A DNA stretch of 64,000 nt, from contig DF237367.1 of NCBI GenBank assembly GCA_000708835.1, positions 1 to 64,000 of the forward strand, given 5' to 3'. The first letter of the stretch is position 1; each line of letters starts with the position of its first letter. The position numbers were made by a program, and so were the translations under genes. The notes beneath the pieces are model-generated. The model was given only the letters and a program-made list of their open reading frames with translations. It was not told the DNA's origin and did no database searches. This DNA comes from Klebsormidium nitens. Its lineage: Eukaryota > Streptophyta > Klebsormidiophyceae > Klebsormidiales > Klebsormidiaceae. This document shows, one piece after another, positions 63,282 to 64,000 of this stretch.

Positions 63282-64000
63282 ATGGCGCCCCAGCCACTTT
63301 TCTCACAGCGCCCTCCCCCACAGCCTGGACAATCGTCACGGCAGCTGTCATGTTCCAGCCGCCAGCTGTCGCCCATCAAGCTCTCGCTCGCCGTTGCAGC
63401 AGTCCTTCTTTCTTTTGCGGACGCCGTTTCAGCCCGGTGCAATCCGTACCGCAATTGCAACGCAGAGGGCTACTGCTGCTGCTCAAACTCAGTGTTCTAC
63501 TCTGCGCGCCCCGTTGGTCAAACCTGCCAGAAGCATTTCCGAGCGTACATGCTCGCTGTCGTCATTGTCCCGATCGCCGTAGGCCTTGTGCTTTGCATGC
63601 TTATGAGCTATTGGCAGCGGAAGCGGCTTGCGAGGTTGCGCCCGAATACGTACCAGACGGGGCCCGACCTCAACCCAGTGCCAATGCCTTATATTGCCGG
63701 GCCGGGGGCTTATGCGGGGGGGCCGGCGAGATATCCTCCCGGACCGGGCGCCTATGGAGATCCGGCCATGCCATACCAAGGTGCGCCTGGGGGGTATCAC
63801 GATGGGTCACCAGCATATGGGGGGGGACAGGGCGCTTATGGGGGCGGGCCGGGTGCTTATCAGGGTGGACCAGGGGCTTATGGAGGGGGGCCGACGCCGG
63901 GTTATGATCACCAGGTCTATGGGACCCCAGTTATGGCCTATCCGCCGGCAGCGCACCTTCCAGAGGATCGCTATAAGGAGGCGCCGGCTCCTTACAGGGC
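63282..64000 (+). CDS. single-pass membrane protein with Cys-rich ectodomain and Gly/Pro/Tyr-rich tail (partial)
   Basis: Open from ATG at 63282 to the window end (239 codons so far), with no stop. The N-terminal part has a hydrophobic stretch (KLSLAVAAVLLSFADAVSA) that looks like a signal peptide or anchor after about 30 polar residues. A short Cys-rich segment follows (ARCNPYRNCNAEGYCCCS, then CQKHF). Next comes a clear membrane span (YMLAVVIVPIAVGLVLCML) with a basic stop-transfer RKRLARLRP. The cytosolic tail is low complexity, with repeated GAYGGGP heptads and PAYG/YPP words. I do not recognise the family; the topology resembles small plant and algal proteins that put a Pro/Tyr-rich tail under the plasma membrane. 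Function unknown. A second start upstream cannot be excluded if the TTTCAG before it is a coding acceptor. Confidence 0.65.
   Translation, partial: MAPQPLFSQRPPPQPGQSSRQLSCSSRQLSPIKLSLAVAAVLLSFADAVSARCNPYRNCNAEGYCCCSNSVFYSARPVGQTCQKHFRAYMLAVVIVPIAVGLVLCMLMSYWQRKRLARLRPNTYQTGPDLNPVPMPYIAGPGAYAGGPARYPPGPGAYGDPAMPYQGAPGGYHDGSPAYGGGQGAYGGGPGAYQGGPGAYGGGPTPGYDHQVYGTPVMAYPPAAHLPEDRYKEAPAPYR
63827..63891 (+). repeat. coding heptad repeat GAYGGGP
   Basis: Three consecutive 21-nt units encode GAYGGGP, GAYQGGP and GAYGGGP in the tail of the membrane protein. Looser units (PGAYAGGPARY, PGAYGDPAM) occur upstream. Confidence 0.75.

Noticed and set aside
1-64000. Excess of the G-box core CACGTG
   Set aside because: About 25 copies by eye against roughly 17 expected; too weak to claim.
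1-64000. CRISPR arrays, bacterial operons or prophage
   Set aside because: No regular spaced repeats; spliced eukaryotic genes throughout.

Overview
This is a 64 kb piece of nuclear DNA from a plant-lineage eukaryote, most likely a streptophyte alga of the Klebsormidium type. That placement is inferred from the gene families (LRB/POB1-type BTB-BACK proteins, a USP plus U-box protein, an FHA-BRCT-RING protein), the many short GT-AG introns with phase-consistent junctions, the balanced base composition, and the absence of operons or ribosome binding sites. No species-specific marker was seen.

Layout. 1.5-6.7 kb (+): a six-exon USP/U-box ubiquitin ligase. 7.6-10.9 kb (-): LRB-like BTB-BACK gene A. 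12.0-19.4 kb (+): a very long FHA-BRCT-RING protein that diverges from gene A. 19.4-22.1 kb: sparse, with one weak small gene. 22.1-24.8 kb (+): BTB-BACK gene B, which carries a one-base frame break. 26.5-29.9 kb (-): BTB-BACK gene C, convergent with B. 30.9-36.8 kb (-): a secreted propeller-like protein of unknown function with several frame breaks and a coiled-coil insert. 36.8-39.7 kb: no convincing gene. 39.7-43.2 kb (-) and 43.8-47.0 kb (+): BTB-BACK genes D and E, head to head. 47.6-61.3 kb (-): a chain of exons for a huge, mostly disordered protein with two DLNxxP motifs. 63.3 kb to the end (+): the start of a single-pass membrane protein with a Gly/Pro/Tyr-rich tail, cut by the window edge.

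Common theme. Seven of the better-supported genes are ubiquitin-linked: one U-box ligase, one RING ligase and five putative CUL3 adaptors. The five BTB-BACK genes share one four-exon plan with the same intron phases (2, 1, 1). Their second coding exon is 59 nt in four copies and 62 nt in the fifth. They are therefore local duplicates that differ mainly in whether exon 3 carries an acidic or basic linker.

Main points for a second look. (1) The octamer TGACGTCA occurs 12 times by eye, where about one is expected by chance. (2) Intron 3 of the U-box gene holds two perfect hairpins and a duplicated exon start that would encode a truncated protein. (3) Coding frames break by single bases in gene B, the secreted-protein gene and the giant gene; the giant-gene breaks lie at or near G runs, so sequencing indels and real decay both need to be considered. 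(4) Exact-period coding repeats of 27, 21 and 21 nt occur in three different genes.
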